Shown one piece after another: positions 1 to 8,095 of a stretch of 22,151 nt of DNA. The notes under the pieces are model-generated. The model searched no databases. It was not told where the DNA came from and saw only the letters and a program-made list of their open reading frames with translations. Made by a program: the position numbers and the translations under genes. Source of the stretch: a virus; the IMG/VR virus record IMGVR_UViG_3300046003_002415, positions 1 through 22,151 of that record. The stretch is one strand, 5' to 3'. Within the stretch, counting starts at the first letter, position 1. Each line of letters begins with the position of its first letter.

Positions 1-969
1 AGCTTAACATCTTCGGGTTTTAATTTTAATACAACTACTCCGGAGATTGTTCCGGTTACTTATAATGAGACTATAACAATTAATGACACAATCCCAAAAG
101 GAATATTCCAAAAGGACTTTTTTACGAGCATATTAAAGATGTTTAATTTACTTGTAACGGAGGATAAGTTTATTCCTTACCGATTAAATATTGAGCCTTA
201 TGTTGACTTTTGGAGTGGTGATGTAATTGATTGGAGTAACAAATTAGACAGGAGCCAACCGATTAAGATTAAGCCAATGAGCGAAATCAATGCTAGGTAT
301 TACAATTTAAAATATAGACAAGACAGTGATTTTTATAATGAGGATTATCGTAAAAAATATAATGAGGGATATGGTGATAGGATTTTTGATAATGGTTTGG
401 AATTTGCAAAAGATAGTCAATCGGTTGAAGTAATCTTTGCAAGCTCGGTGCTTTATGGCGCTACGGGAACTGATAAGGTTTATCCGGCTATTTATAAAAA
501 GTCAAACGAGAATACAAAAGAGGATAGCATGGATCACATAATAAGAATCATGCAAGTAAAAAAGCTTACGGGATTAACATCCTGGAACATATTAAATGGG
601 GCAACTGTATTGGCAAGCAAGACATCTTATCTTTATGGGGGGCATTTAGATGATCCGGATGCTCCAAGTAGTGACATTGCTTTTGGCGCACCTCAACAAT
701 TATACTTTGAGTTGGCAAGTGGTAATTTATCAAATAACTTGTTTAATACATATTACTCACCTTATTTAGCCGAGATAACAAACAAAGATAGTAGGCTATT
801 GAGTGGCATGTTTAATTTAACATCCATCGACATGTATAACCTTGACTTCGCTAAATTTATATTTATAGATGGCGGGGTGTATAGAATTAGTAAAATCATA
901 GATTATTCACCGGAGACAAACGACTTAACAAAAGTTGAGCTTTTGAGGGTAATCAACAAAACATATTAA
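1..969 (+). CDS. Tail structural protein, 5'-truncated by the window
   Basis: The reading frame is open from base 1, so the gene starts outside the window; the ATG at 139 is only an internal methionine and 322 residues are visible. The sequence is soluble and rich in aromatic and acidic residues, with no signal peptide or membrane segment. It contains the strings PYVDFWSGDVIDW and YRKKYNEGYGDR, which I recall from a conserved structural protein of Bacteroidota phages that lies next to the tape measure gene. It ends one base before the tape measure start, which supports a tail-tip, hub or baseplate role. The exact role is inference from position and memory of the family; no catalytic motif is visible. 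Confidence 0.6.
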   Translation, partial: SLTSSGFNFNTTTPEIVPVTYNETITINDTIPKGIFQKDFFTSILKMFNLLVTEDKFIPYRLNIEPYVDFWSGDVIDWSNKLDRSQPIKIKPMSEINARYYNLKYRQDSDFYNEDYRKKYNEGYGDRIFDNGLEFAKDSQSVEVIFASSVLYGATGTDKVYPAIYKKSNENTKEDSMDHIIRIMQVKKLTGLTSWNILNGATVLASKTSYLYGGHLDDPDAPSSDIAFGAPQQLYFELASGNLSNNLFNTYYSPYLAEITNKDSRLLSGMFNLTSIDMYNLDFAKFIFIDGGVYRISKIIDYSPETNDLTKVELLRVINKTY

Positions 970-970
970 G

Positions 971-2440
971 ATGGCAAAAAAAGTGGTGGCGGCCGAGATT
1001 GAGATAAAAACGGCCAATTCGATATCGGATTTAAAAGCATTAAAAAAGCAATTAAAAGACACGGCGGCGGGATCGGAAGAGTTTAAGAAACTTTACAATC
1101 AAATCGATGATCTTGAGGATAAAATTAAATCATCAAAGAATGCCTCAAGCGATTGGATTGATTCATTAGAGAGTGCGGGTGGCCCGTTGGGGATGCTTGG
1201 AGCCGCATTGAATAAAGCAAAGGTTGCAACTCAATCATTTGGCGGTGCTTTGAAGGCAACCGGCATTGGCTTAATTGTATCGCTTATTGGTGGGCTTGTT
1301 GCGGCATTTAGCCAAACCGAAGGATCAATGAAAAAATTGCAACCTTTATTGATTGGATTTCAAAAGATTTTTGGCGGTATATTGGCAGCGGTTGAGCCAT
1401 TGATTGATTCATTTGTTGAGCTTGCAACAAGTGCGATGCCTTATGTAACAAAAGCAATTGGCACCGCTTATTCGGCAATGACATCTTTTTTACAAGGACT
1501 TGGGATGGTTGGATCAGCGGTTAAAAAGTTTATAAGCGGAGATTTTAGCGGAGCCTGGGATGATGCCAAAAAATCAGTAACCGAGTTTGGCAAAAGATAT
1601 GATTCAGCAAATGCAAGATTTATAAGCGGAACAAAAGAGGTAACAAAGATTGAACAGGAGGAGCTTGATAAAAGAAAAGCGGCTCGTGATAAAGCAGCGG
1701 CCGAAGAGAAGGCAAGACTTGAGAAGGCCGAAGCGGATGCAAAAGCATATCAAGATTTTGAGGTAAAAAGGCAACAGGATGCAAATGCAAGAGAAGAGGA
1801 AGCGGCTGCAAAAAAGGAAGAGGAGAGGAAAAAAAAGGAAGAGGAAAGGTTAAAAGAGGAGGAAAGGAATGCCGCTAGCATGAAAGCTAGCAATGAATTT
1901 GAGGTGCAACTTGCAAGAGACTTAATGAAAGTCGATGAAGAGAATGCAGAAAAAACAAAAAAACTTGTTGAGGAAGAGACTGCAACAAGAGTTGGCTCGG
2001 CCATGGCCGTTGCAAATGCAACATCTGCATTGGGTGCAATAGTTGGAGAGCAAACAATGGCGGGTAAAGCGTTAGGAGTGGCATCGGCTTTAATCAATAC
2101 ATATGTCGGGGCATCGGAAGTAATAAGAGCAAAATCAGTATTGCCGGAGCCATTTGGTACCATCCAAAAGATTGCAAGTGTTGCGGCTATTATTGCAACA
2201 GGATTGAAAACAGTTAGGACAATAACCGCGGTTCAAGTTCCGGGCGGTGGTGGTGGTAGTATGCCATCAATCCCATCTATGTCCGCACCATTGATGCCTC
2301 AAGTATCAACAACAACATTAAACCAAGCCCAGGTTAATCAAATTGGCAATGTTGCGGCGCGTGCATTTGTTGTTGAATCGGATGTGACCGGTAACCAAGA
2401 GAGAATCCAAAGACTTAACCGAGCGGCTCGAATTAACTAA
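971..2440 (+). CDS. Tape measure protein (short)
   Basis: This 489-residue protein has the composition of a tail tape measure protein. An N-terminal helical part (about 1-65) resembles phage TMP starts. Two hydrophobic Gly/Ala-rich segments follow (about 92-115 and 125-150). Next comes a long Lys/Glu/Ala coiled coil (about 225-320, with runs such as KKEEERKKKEEERLKEEE). The C-terminal part is hydrophobic and Ala-rich (about 340-420) and ends in a Gly/Ser/Pro linker. It would set tail length and be packed inside the tail tube. At roughly 1.5 angstrom per residue the length predicts a tail of about 70 nm if all of it spans the tube (inference). It starts one base after the upstream tail gene. 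It lies upstream of the head genes, an unusual position. Confidence 0.75.
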   Translation: MAKKVVAAEIEIKTANSISDLKALKKQLKDTAAGSEEFKKLYNQIDDLEDKIKSSKNASSDWIDSLESAGGPLGMLGAALNKAKVATQSFGGALKATGIGLIVSLIGGLVAAFSQTEGSMKKLQPLLIGFQKIFGGILAAVEPLIDSFVELATSAMPYVTKAIGTAYSAMTSFLQGLGMVGSAVKKFISGDFSGAWDDAKKSVTEFGKRYDSANARFISGTKEVTKIEQEELDKRKAARDKAAAEEKARLEKAEADAKAYQDFEVKRQQDANAREEEAAAKKEEERKKKEEERLKEEERNAASMKASNEFEVQLARDLMKVDEENAEKTKKLVEEETATRVGSAMAVANATSALGAIVGEQTMAGKALGVASALINTYVGASEVIRAKSVLPEPFGTIQKIASVAAIIATGLKTVRTITAVQVPGGGGGSMPSIPSMSAPLMPQVSTTTLNQAQVNQIGNVAARAFVVESDVTGNQERIQRLNRAARIN

Positions 2441-2474
2441 AAGTACAATGTTCTAATTTTTTATATTTATTTAT

Positions 2475-3506
2475 ATGACTTTACCTATATATGAGCTTAA
2501 AATACAAGAGGATTTGCAAGATGATGCGGAAGTGTCCTTTATTGCACTTGTTGATAAGCCGGCAATTCAAAAGGACTTTGTGGCATTTGGCCAAGAGTTT
2601 ATTAACCCATCCAAAGGTGAGCAAAAGGATTCGTTCTTACCTCGTTGCATATCTTATGTAATAAATGAAGGCAAAGATAATGAGCAAGCCGTGGCGATAT
2701 GCAATTCACTTTGGGAGCAACATTTTGCGGGCCAAAAGATTTCATTTGATTATGATGATACATTAAGCACGGATCGTGGCAAAGGACTTGCAAAGGATGC
2801 TATTGATAACGGGAATACCGTTTATATTATATCCGCTCGTAATGATGTCAATGGTATGCTTGCAACTGCAAAGGAGCTTGGAATACCCGAAAGCAGAGTT
2901 TACGCAACAGGATCAAACAAAGCAAAGATTGAGAAGATTAAAGAATTATCAATCGATAAGCATTATGATAACAATAGCGATGTAATTGCGCAGCTTGGAA
3001 CAATAGGAGCAAAGTTTAATTTTCAATCATTTGCTATTCAAAGCGAAGATAAGCACATTATTAGTGGCCCATTGATGCTTGCAGATGCATTAATATATCG
3101 TAACAATTCAAAGTTTGGCGAACACTATGTGAAATTTTCAGCGGAGACAATAAAAGAGATTGCCATTAAATTTGCTAAAAAAGGGTATCAACAAAATGTC
3201 AATTTGATGCATGACTCAAATATGAAGCTTGATGGTTTGGTGATGTTTGAAAGCTTTATTGTTGATAAAGCAAGAGGGATTTTGCCTATGGCGGGATTTG
3301 AAGATGCAAAGGATGGCTCATGGTTCGGTTCGTTCTATGTTGAGAATCCAACGGCCTGGCAGTTGATTAAGGAAGATAAGGTAAAAGGATTCTCGGTTGA
3401 GGGTTTCTTTGACTATGTTTTACCAATTGATCGTGAAAAAAGCTATGCCGAGCAAAAACTTGCCGAGTTAGCAGAATTATTAAAAGTACCTAATTCATTA
3501 AAATAA
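2475..3506 (+). CDS. XkdF-like prohead protease with an inserted HAD-like domain
   Basis: This 343-residue protein has three visible parts. Residues 1-39 (SFIALVDKPAI, DFVAFG) and 193-316 (HIISGPLMLADALIYR, NLMHDSN, GFSVEGFF) match the pattern of the putative phage serine protease XkdF (Peptidase_S78_2), which processes scaffold and capsid during head maturation. Residues about 51-85 hold a conserved-looking Cys motif (FLPRCISYVINEG, AVAICNSLWEQ). Residues about 88-175 look like a HAD-superfamily domain: motif I DYDDT at 92-96, motif II around Ser120 in YIISAR, candidate motif III Lys149/Lys151 and an acidic motif IV at 165-169. It sits directly upstream of the scaffold and major capsid genes, as expected for a prohead protease. 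Whether the HAD part is catalytic is unknown. Confidence 0.72.
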   Translation: MTLPIYELKIQEDLQDDAEVSFIALVDKPAIQKDFVAFGQEFINPSKGEQKDSFLPRCISYVINEGKDNEQAVAICNSLWEQHFAGQKISFDYDDTLSTDRGKGLAKDAIDNGNTVYIISARNDVNGMLATAKELGIPESRVYATGSNKAKIEKIKELSIDKHYDNNSDVIAQLGTIGAKFNFQSFAIQSEDKHIISGPLMLADALIYRNNSKFGEHYVKFSAETIKEIAIKFAKKGYQQNVNLMHDSNMKLDGLVMFESFIVDKARGILPMAGFEDAKDGSWFGSFYVENPTAWQLIKEDKVKGFSVEGFFDYVLPIDREKSYAEQKLAELAELLKVPNSLK

Positions 3507-3519
3507 TATATATAAGAGT

Positions 3520-4110
3520 ATGGAAAACGCACAAAGTATTTTAAACAAGGTCTCAATGTTCTTTGCGGAATTAGTTGGAGATCAAATGCCACCCGCAAGC
3601 GGTGAGCCAAAAGCAACGGAAAGTAAAATGATGGAGGCTAAATTAAAAGATGGCACTATCGTTGAAGTTACCGAGTTGATGGTTGGTGGAATAGTAACCA
3701 TTGAAGGTGTTGCAGCTCCTATTGGAGAGCATATGCTTGAAGATGGTACTATGATTGTCCTAGGTGACAATGGTGTAATCATGGAAATTAAGCCGGCTAT
3801 GGATGAAGAGGTTGCACCCGCAATCCCCGAAGAGCCAATCGGCCAAGAGGACATGAGCGCTAAATTTGCTGCATTCGAGAGTGCAACAAATGAAAAGTTC
3901 GCAGCTTATGAAGATAAGTTCGCAGCATATGAAGTTAAATTAACTCAAGCTAATAAAGTAATCGAAGGATTAATGCAAATTAGTAAGATGTTAGTTGAAG
4001 CTCCTCAATCTCAAGCAGACTCAAGTGTTAAAAATAGCAACGCATTCAGCGAAGTTAAAAAAGATGCAAGAGCGGAGTTTGAAAATTTCTCAAAATCAAT
4101 TTGTTCTTAA
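3520..4110 (+). CDS. Probable scaffolding or capsid accessory protein
   Basis: This acidic, Met-rich protein of 196 residues lies between the protease and the major capsid gene, the usual position of a scaffold. Residues about 40-95 form a beta-rich section (LKDGTIVEVTELMVGG, MLEDGTMIVLGDNGVI). Residues about 120-165 hold near-heptad helical repeats (KFAAFES, KFAAYED, KFAAYEV) that should make a coiled coil. The C-terminal part is short, polar and mixed in charge. Such an acidic N-terminal part, coiled coil and flexible tail fit a scaffold that the upstream protease removes. An alternative is a head decoration protein. No catalytic motif is visible; the assignment rests on position and composition. 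Confidence 0.55.
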   Translation: MENAQSILNKVSMFFAELVGDQMPPASGEPKATESKMMEAKLKDGTIVEVTELMVGGIVTIEGVAAPIGEHMLEDGTMIVLGDNGVIMEIKPAMDEEVAPAIPEEPIGQEDMSAKFAAFESATNEKFAAYEDKFAAYEVKLTQANKVIEGLMQISKMLVEAPQSQADSSVKNSNAFSEVKKDARAEFENFSKSICS

Positions 4111-4129
4111 AAATTAAAATTATAAAAAA

Positions 4130-5089
4130 ATGGCATTATCATTCAGCGGCATAAGTGCATATACTAAACAAGAGATTGCACCTTTATTAACCGAGGCTGT
4201 ATTCGCAGCAAAAACGCAATCTTTAATCAAGAGCGGTGGTATCTTATTACCTAAAACAAAATCAAGCGTAGCGGTTCCTAAATTAGCTACAAATGCAAAC
4301 TTTCAAGTTGATGCTTGTGGTTGGAATGCTTCTGGCACTACAACTTTAAGCCAAGCAACTGTAACAGTTGGTAAGGTAAAGCTTGAAGAGACAATTTGTC
4401 CAAAAGATTTTGAAGCTTACTTTTCTCAAGAGGCTTTGAAAGCGGGATCAACTTACGAAGATTTCGGATGGGCTGAATTTCAAACAAAGTTCACCGAGCA
4501 AAAAAACAAGATGATTGCAAAGCAATTAGAAGTTGGTTTGTGGCAAGGTGATACTGATTCAGCGGTTGAAAACTTAAAGCGTTTCGATGGCTTAATCAAA
4601 ATCATTGATGCGGGTTCTCCTGTAAATGCGAATGTAAGTGGTTATGTAAGTGGTGCGCCTTTATCTACTTTAACTGCGGCAAACATTGTTTCTGCATTAA
4701 ACGGAGTTTACAAAGCAATCCCTGTTGAGATTATCGATGCAGATGATTTAAAAGTATTCGTTGGTAATGACACTTACCGTTTAGCGGTATTGGCTTACCA
4801 AGCATTAAACCTTTACAACTACAAAGTTGATGGTGATGCTTCTCAAACTTTCATTATCCCAGGTACTAATGTTGAATTAGTTGCGGTTAATGGTTTGAAC
4901 GGAACAGGTGACATATACGCTACAACTTTATCAAACATCGCAATGGCGTTTGATTTAGAAGCAGAAGAGGAAAACTACAAGATTTGGTATTCTCAAGATA
5001 ATAACGAAGTTCGTTATAGAGTAGCTTTCAAATTGGGTATTGGCGTGGCTTACACAACTTTATGTGTTAAGTTCAAAGCAACTATCTAA
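4130..5089 (+). CDS. Major capsid protein (HK97-fold type, inferred)
   Basis: The 319-residue protein forms the icosahedral shell. The call rests on position (protease, scaffold, then this gene), length within the range of HK97-fold capsid proteins, and a layout typical of the group in Bacteroidota phages: a helical N-terminal arm (residues 1-40), a beta-rich stretch with ICPKDFEAYF (about 88-98), a spine-helix-like region around 105-145 and a beta-rich C-terminal part with YNYKVDGD and YRVAFKLGIG. Codon use is heavily biased to codons such as tta, gca and aaa, as expected for a strongly expressed gene. The leader is A-rich (aaattaaaattataaaaaa) without a Shine-Dalgarno sequence, which is typical of highly translated Bacteroidota genes. 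A strong terminator follows at 5106-5135. Confidence 0.82.
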   Translation: MALSFSGISAYTKQEIAPLLTEAVFAAKTQSLIKSGGILLPKTKSSVAVPKLATNANFQVDACGWNASGTTTLSQATVTVGKVKLEETICPKDFEAYFSQEALKAGSTYEDFGWAEFQTKFTEQKNKMIAKQLEVGLWQGDTDSAVENLKRFDGLIKIIDAGSPVNANVSGYVSGAPLSTLTAANIVSALNGVYKAIPVEIIDADDLKVFVGNDTYRLAVLAYQALNLYNYKVDGDASQTFIIPGTNVELVAVNGLNGTGDIYATTLSNIAMAFDLEAEEENYKIWYSQDNNEVRYRVAFKLGIGVAYTTLCVKFKATI

Positions 5090-5105
5090 TTAAATTATAA
5101 TCAAG

Positions 5106-5135
5106 AAAAGGCGGTGAAATAGCCGCCTTTTTTTT
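5106..5135 (+). terminator. Rho-independent terminator after the major capsid gene
   Basis: The arms AAAAGGCGG (5106-5114) and CCGCCTTTT (5123-5131) pair perfectly around an 8-base loop, and the T-run continues to 5135. It lies 17 bases after the capsid stop codon. Downstream virion genes run in the same direction, so this is probably a partial terminator that lowers expression relative to capsid (inference). Confidence 0.85.
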
Positions 5136-5148
5136 AAACTTTTTTATC

Positions 5149-5667
5149 ATGGCATGTGCAATAACAAGCGGTTACACGATTGATTGTCGCGAGAATATCG
5201 GCGGTTTATCCGCAGTATATTTAGCAGAATTCGGCAACATTTCGGGTGTAACGGAAGTGAGCGGTTTAGTTACCGGCATCACAAAAGTAGCGGGCAAAAG
5301 ATTTTATAAGTTTGAGGTGCCAAGAGCAACCGCAAACACATCATCTAATGCAACTGCATCGGAAGAGAATGGATCAGTATTTTATACTCATCAAGTAGTA
5401 TTCCCATTAAATAAGAGAGACTCAACAACTGCGAACATAGTTCGTACACTTGCTAAAAATAAGTTAATGGTTGTTACATTGGATATGGATGGCAATTATC
5501 GTATGTACGGTAAGGGTAAAGGTTTATATCTTGCAACAACTGAAAGCGGAAGTGGTACGGCTGCGGGTGATCGTAATGGTTACAATATCACATTAAGTGG
5601 AATAGAGGTTGACGATTTTTTACAAGTTAGCGCAACAGTAGGAGCGGCGCTTGAGACTGCGGGATAA
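5149..5667 (+). CDS. Probable major tail tube protein
   Basis: This 172-residue beta-rich protein lacks a signal peptide and membrane segments. It begins with MACAITSGYTIDCRENIGG, an N-terminus I recall from conserved structural proteins of Bacteroidota phages. Ser/Thr/Gly-rich strands continue to a short Ala/Gly tail. It is framed by two strong terminators (5106-5135 and 5694-5723), as might be expected for a protein needed in many copies. Length and composition suit a tail tube protein, but a head decoration protein is a reasonable alternative. I see no motif that decides between them. Confidence 0.5.
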   Translation: MACAITSGYTIDCRENIGGLSAVYLAEFGNISGVTEVSGLVTGITKVAGKRFYKFEVPRATANTSSNATASEENGSVFYTHQVVFPLNKRDSTTANIVRTLAKNKLMVVTLDMDGNYRMYGKGKGLYLATTESGSGTAAGDRNGYNITLSGIEVDDFLQVSATVGAALETAG

Positions 5668-5693
5668 TTTATTTAAAGCAGTATTTTATTTAT

Positions 5694-5723
5694 GCCCTAC
5701 CTACTTCGTGGGTAGGGCTTTTT
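5694..5723 (+). terminator. Rho-independent terminator after the tail tube candidate
   Basis: GCCCTACCTAC (5694-5704) pairs with GTGGGTAGGGC (5708-5718), with one T-G wobble and a TTC loop. TTTTT follows (5719-5723). It lies 26 bases after the stop at 5667 and 12 bases before the next start. Confidence 0.85.
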
Positions 5724-5735
5724 AAATTTAACAAG

Positions 5736-6110
5736 ATGTTGCACATATATAAAGGGCAAAATAATTACATAATATTTACGGCCGATGAGTTAACAACCAT
5801 CGCAAGCCCTAAATATTTATTTATTTTTACAAGTGCTACGGATAAAATAGTTAAATTTGTTGGTACAAACATTGTTGATTATAATAGGTACCAAAAAATG
5901 CTTATCTTGGATAAGGTTTTTAAGAATTACGAAGCCGGCACCTGGCGATATATTATAAGGCAACAAGCAAGCTCAACAAATCTTGATCCATTATTGAGCG
6001 GTGCAATTGTTGAGGAGGGCTTTATGTATTTGCATGATGTCGCCGAATGTGCGCCAACTGAATACACGGATCAATGTAACGAATTTAAAACATATAATTG
6101 TGAGCAATAA
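5736..6110 (+). CDS. Small beta-rich virion-associated protein, function unknown
   Basis: This 124-residue protein has alternating hydrophobic strands (MLHIYKGQNNYIIFT, YLFIFTSATDKIVKF, TWRYIIRQQ) and a Cys-containing acidic end (DVAECAPTEYTDQC, NCEQ). I do not recognise a named family. Its pattern resembles the small beta-sandwich proteins found before fibre genes in Bacteroidota phages, including the gene at 9151 in this window (inference). It is the first gene after the 5694-5723 terminator, and its last 11 bases overlap the portal start at 6100. This points to translational coupling with the portal gene. Confidence 0.6.
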   Translation: MLHIYKGQNNYIIFTADELTTIASPKYLFIFTSATDKIVKFVGTNIVDYNRYQKMLILDKVFKNYEAGTWRYIIRQQASSTNLDPLLSGAIVEEGFMYLHDVAECAPTEYTDQCNEFKTYNCEQ

Positions 6111-8091
6111 ATATCATTTAGTAAAGGTCGAATTTGACCAAGCGCAACAACCTAAATTCGAAGAGAAAAAAGGTAAAAACTATGTTGAGTTTGGTGCAAA
6201 AAATAACTATTCAAATTACTTGATTGAGTTATTTGGCGAAAGCCCAAAACACGGTGCAATTGTAAAAGGTAAGGTTAATTATATTTATGGCAAAGGTTTT
6301 GCGGATGTTCCGAAAGTTGCCAATGTTGAGGGTGAGACTTGGAATCAAATTTTAAAGCGCTCAATTTTAGATGATGAGCTTCATGGTGGATTTTATTTGC
6401 AAATTGTTTACAATGCATTAAAGCAAATCGCCGGAGTATATCACATTGAGTTCCAAAAAGTAAGGGTTTCAAAAGATTTGAAATGCTTTTATGTTAAAGA
6501 TGATTGGAGCAAGAGTGAATTTAGAGAGACTGCAAGAGAGTACAAAGCATTCAATCCAAATGAGCCAAATGGCGCACAAATATTATTTGTAAAGCAGTAC
6601 AATCCAAAGAGTGATATTTATCCTCTTCCTTCCTATTTTCAAGGTCTTAACTACATCGAGAGTGATATTCAAGTAAGCCGACATATTTTAGGTAATGCAA
6701 AGAAAAACTTTGTGGCCACCAAATTGATTAATTTCAATAATGGCTTACCAGGTGAGGAGGAGCAAGAGGAAGTTGAGAGAGATTTAAAGAATAAGTTCGC
6801 TAATCCGGAAGGTGACCGCGTGGTAATTGCATTTAACCCATCAAAGGAAAATTCAGTCGAGATTGTTGATTTAGGACAAACCAATTTAACAAAAGAGGAT
6901 TTCACTAATGTTAACAATCTAATCCAACAAGAGATTTTCTCTTGTCATCAAGTTACAAGCCCGATGTTATTTGGTATCAAAACCGAAGGACAATTGGGTG
7001 GCCGCAGCGAGATTCGTGATGCTTATCAAATATTCCAAAATACATATGTCAACGAGCGCCAACAACAACACGAAGTAACTTTCAATAAGTTAATGAAATT
7101 GGCCGGCATCGTTGGTGAGTTTGAGATTGTTCCGGTTGAGCCATTAAGCTTTGAGTTCAGCGAGGCCATTATGAGCGCCAACATGACACGCGATGAAATC
7201 CGTGAGAAGTTAGGCCTTGCACCGGATAGCTTGGCACCTCAAGGCGGTAATATACCTCCAACGGGTAGTGAGCCAATAGCGGCTGCAAATGATAGCATTA
7301 AGAATTTAAGCGGAAGGCAATATCAAAATGTTATGCGTATCGTTCGCCAATTCGGGAGCGGTAAGATTAACAAGCAACAAGCGGCATTGATGTTAAAGAG
7401 TGGATTTGGTTTTAGTGATGATGATGTGAATACCTTCCTGGGTGTTGATGATGATCCTAAAACCGAAGAGGCCTTTGCTGATATGCAAGATGATTTGTTA
7501 TTGAGTGAATTTAGCGCATGCGGTGATAATTGTAATGAGTTTGAAGTAATTGAGACTCATGAAGCTAAAAACTTTGAGCAATTTGCGGATGCCGAGATTG
7601 ACACAATAAAAGCAAATGTCCTTGATTTGATAAGTAAAAATAAGCTTATAACTCCGGAGAACATTGGCACCATCTTAAATAAAAGCGTTGCCGAGGTTAA
7701 TCTTACAATTGAAGCTTTAAAAACGGAAGGATATTTAAAAATAATTGGTAGAGATTTAAGCATCTTAAACCCAAAGTATAAACCTCAAGAGAGTGTGCTT
7801 ACAAAGCCACTTCGCAAAATTGCGGGAGGTGATAAAGCAACCACAACCGAGGTGCTTTTGCGTTACACATATGCCGGTCCAAGAGATGACAAAAACCGAC
7901 CATTTTGTGCGCGCTTATTACAACTAGCGGAGACAAAGCTTTGGAGCCGTTCCGATATTGAGAACATTTCCGAGCGTTTAGGCTATTCAGTATTTGATAG
8001 GAGAGGCGGTTGGTTTACGCAACCAAATGGAGTTCACCGCCCTTATTGCAGACATCGTTGGCAAGTAAAAATTGTAACTAGAAAAAAATAA
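6100..8091 (+). CDS. Portal protein with fused wHTH-like and MuF-like C-terminal domains
   Basis: The portal forms the dodecameric DNA gate at one head vertex. I place the start at GTG 6100, giving 663 residues. The frame is open further upstream, but those codons encode a low-quality Cys/Arg-rich shadow of the preceding gene, and no ATG lies nearby. The portal-like core covers roughly residues 1-400, with NYSNYLIELF near the start, HGGFYLQIVYN, and EIFSCHQVTSPMLFG in the second half. A region around 495-550 reads like a winged helix (LITPENIGTIL, VNLTIEALKTEGYL). The last 70 residues carry a MuF/gp7-like pattern: RPFC with Cys603, an RGGW motif, and YCRHRW at 649-654. This fusion would put portal and minor head functions in one chain (inference). 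Confidence 0.78.
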   Translation: MSNKYHLVKVEFDQAQQPKFEEKKGKNYVEFGAKNNYSNYLIELFGESPKHGAIVKGKVNYIYGKGFADVPKVANVEGETWNQILKRSILDDELHGGFYLQIVYNALKQIAGVYHIEFQKVRVSKDLKCFYVKDDWSKSEFRETAREYKAFNPNEPNGAQILFVKQYNPKSDIYPLPSYFQGLNYIESDIQVSRHILGNAKKNFVATKLINFNNGLPGEEEQEEVERDLKNKFANPEGDRVVIAFNPSKENSVEIVDLGQTNLTKEDFTNVNNLIQQEIFSCHQVTSPMLFGIKTEGQLGGRSEIRDAYQIFQNTYVNERQQQHEVTFNKLMKLAGIVGEFEIVPVEPLSFEFSEAIMSANMTRDEIREKLGLAPDSLAPQGGNIPPTGSEPIAAANDSIKNLSGRQYQNVMRIVRQFGSGKINKQQAALMLKSGFGFSDDDVNTFLGVDDDPKTEEAFADMQDDLLLSEFSACGDNCNEFEVIETHEAKNFEQFADAEIDTIKANVLDLISKNKLITPENIGTILNKSVAEVNLTIEALKTEGYLKIIGRDLSILNPKYKPQESVLTKPLRKIAGGDKATTTEVLLRYTYAGPRDDKNRPFCARLLQLAETKLWSRSDIENISERLGYSVFDRRGGWFTQPNGVHRPYCRHRWQVKIVTRKK

Positions 8092-8095
8092 TTTT

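Noticed and set aside
1750-2163. 137-codon minus-strand frame inside the tape measure gene
   Set aside because: It is the reverse shadow of the Lys/Glu/Ala-rich coiled coil, giving Ser/Ala/Phe runs with no protein-like pattern.
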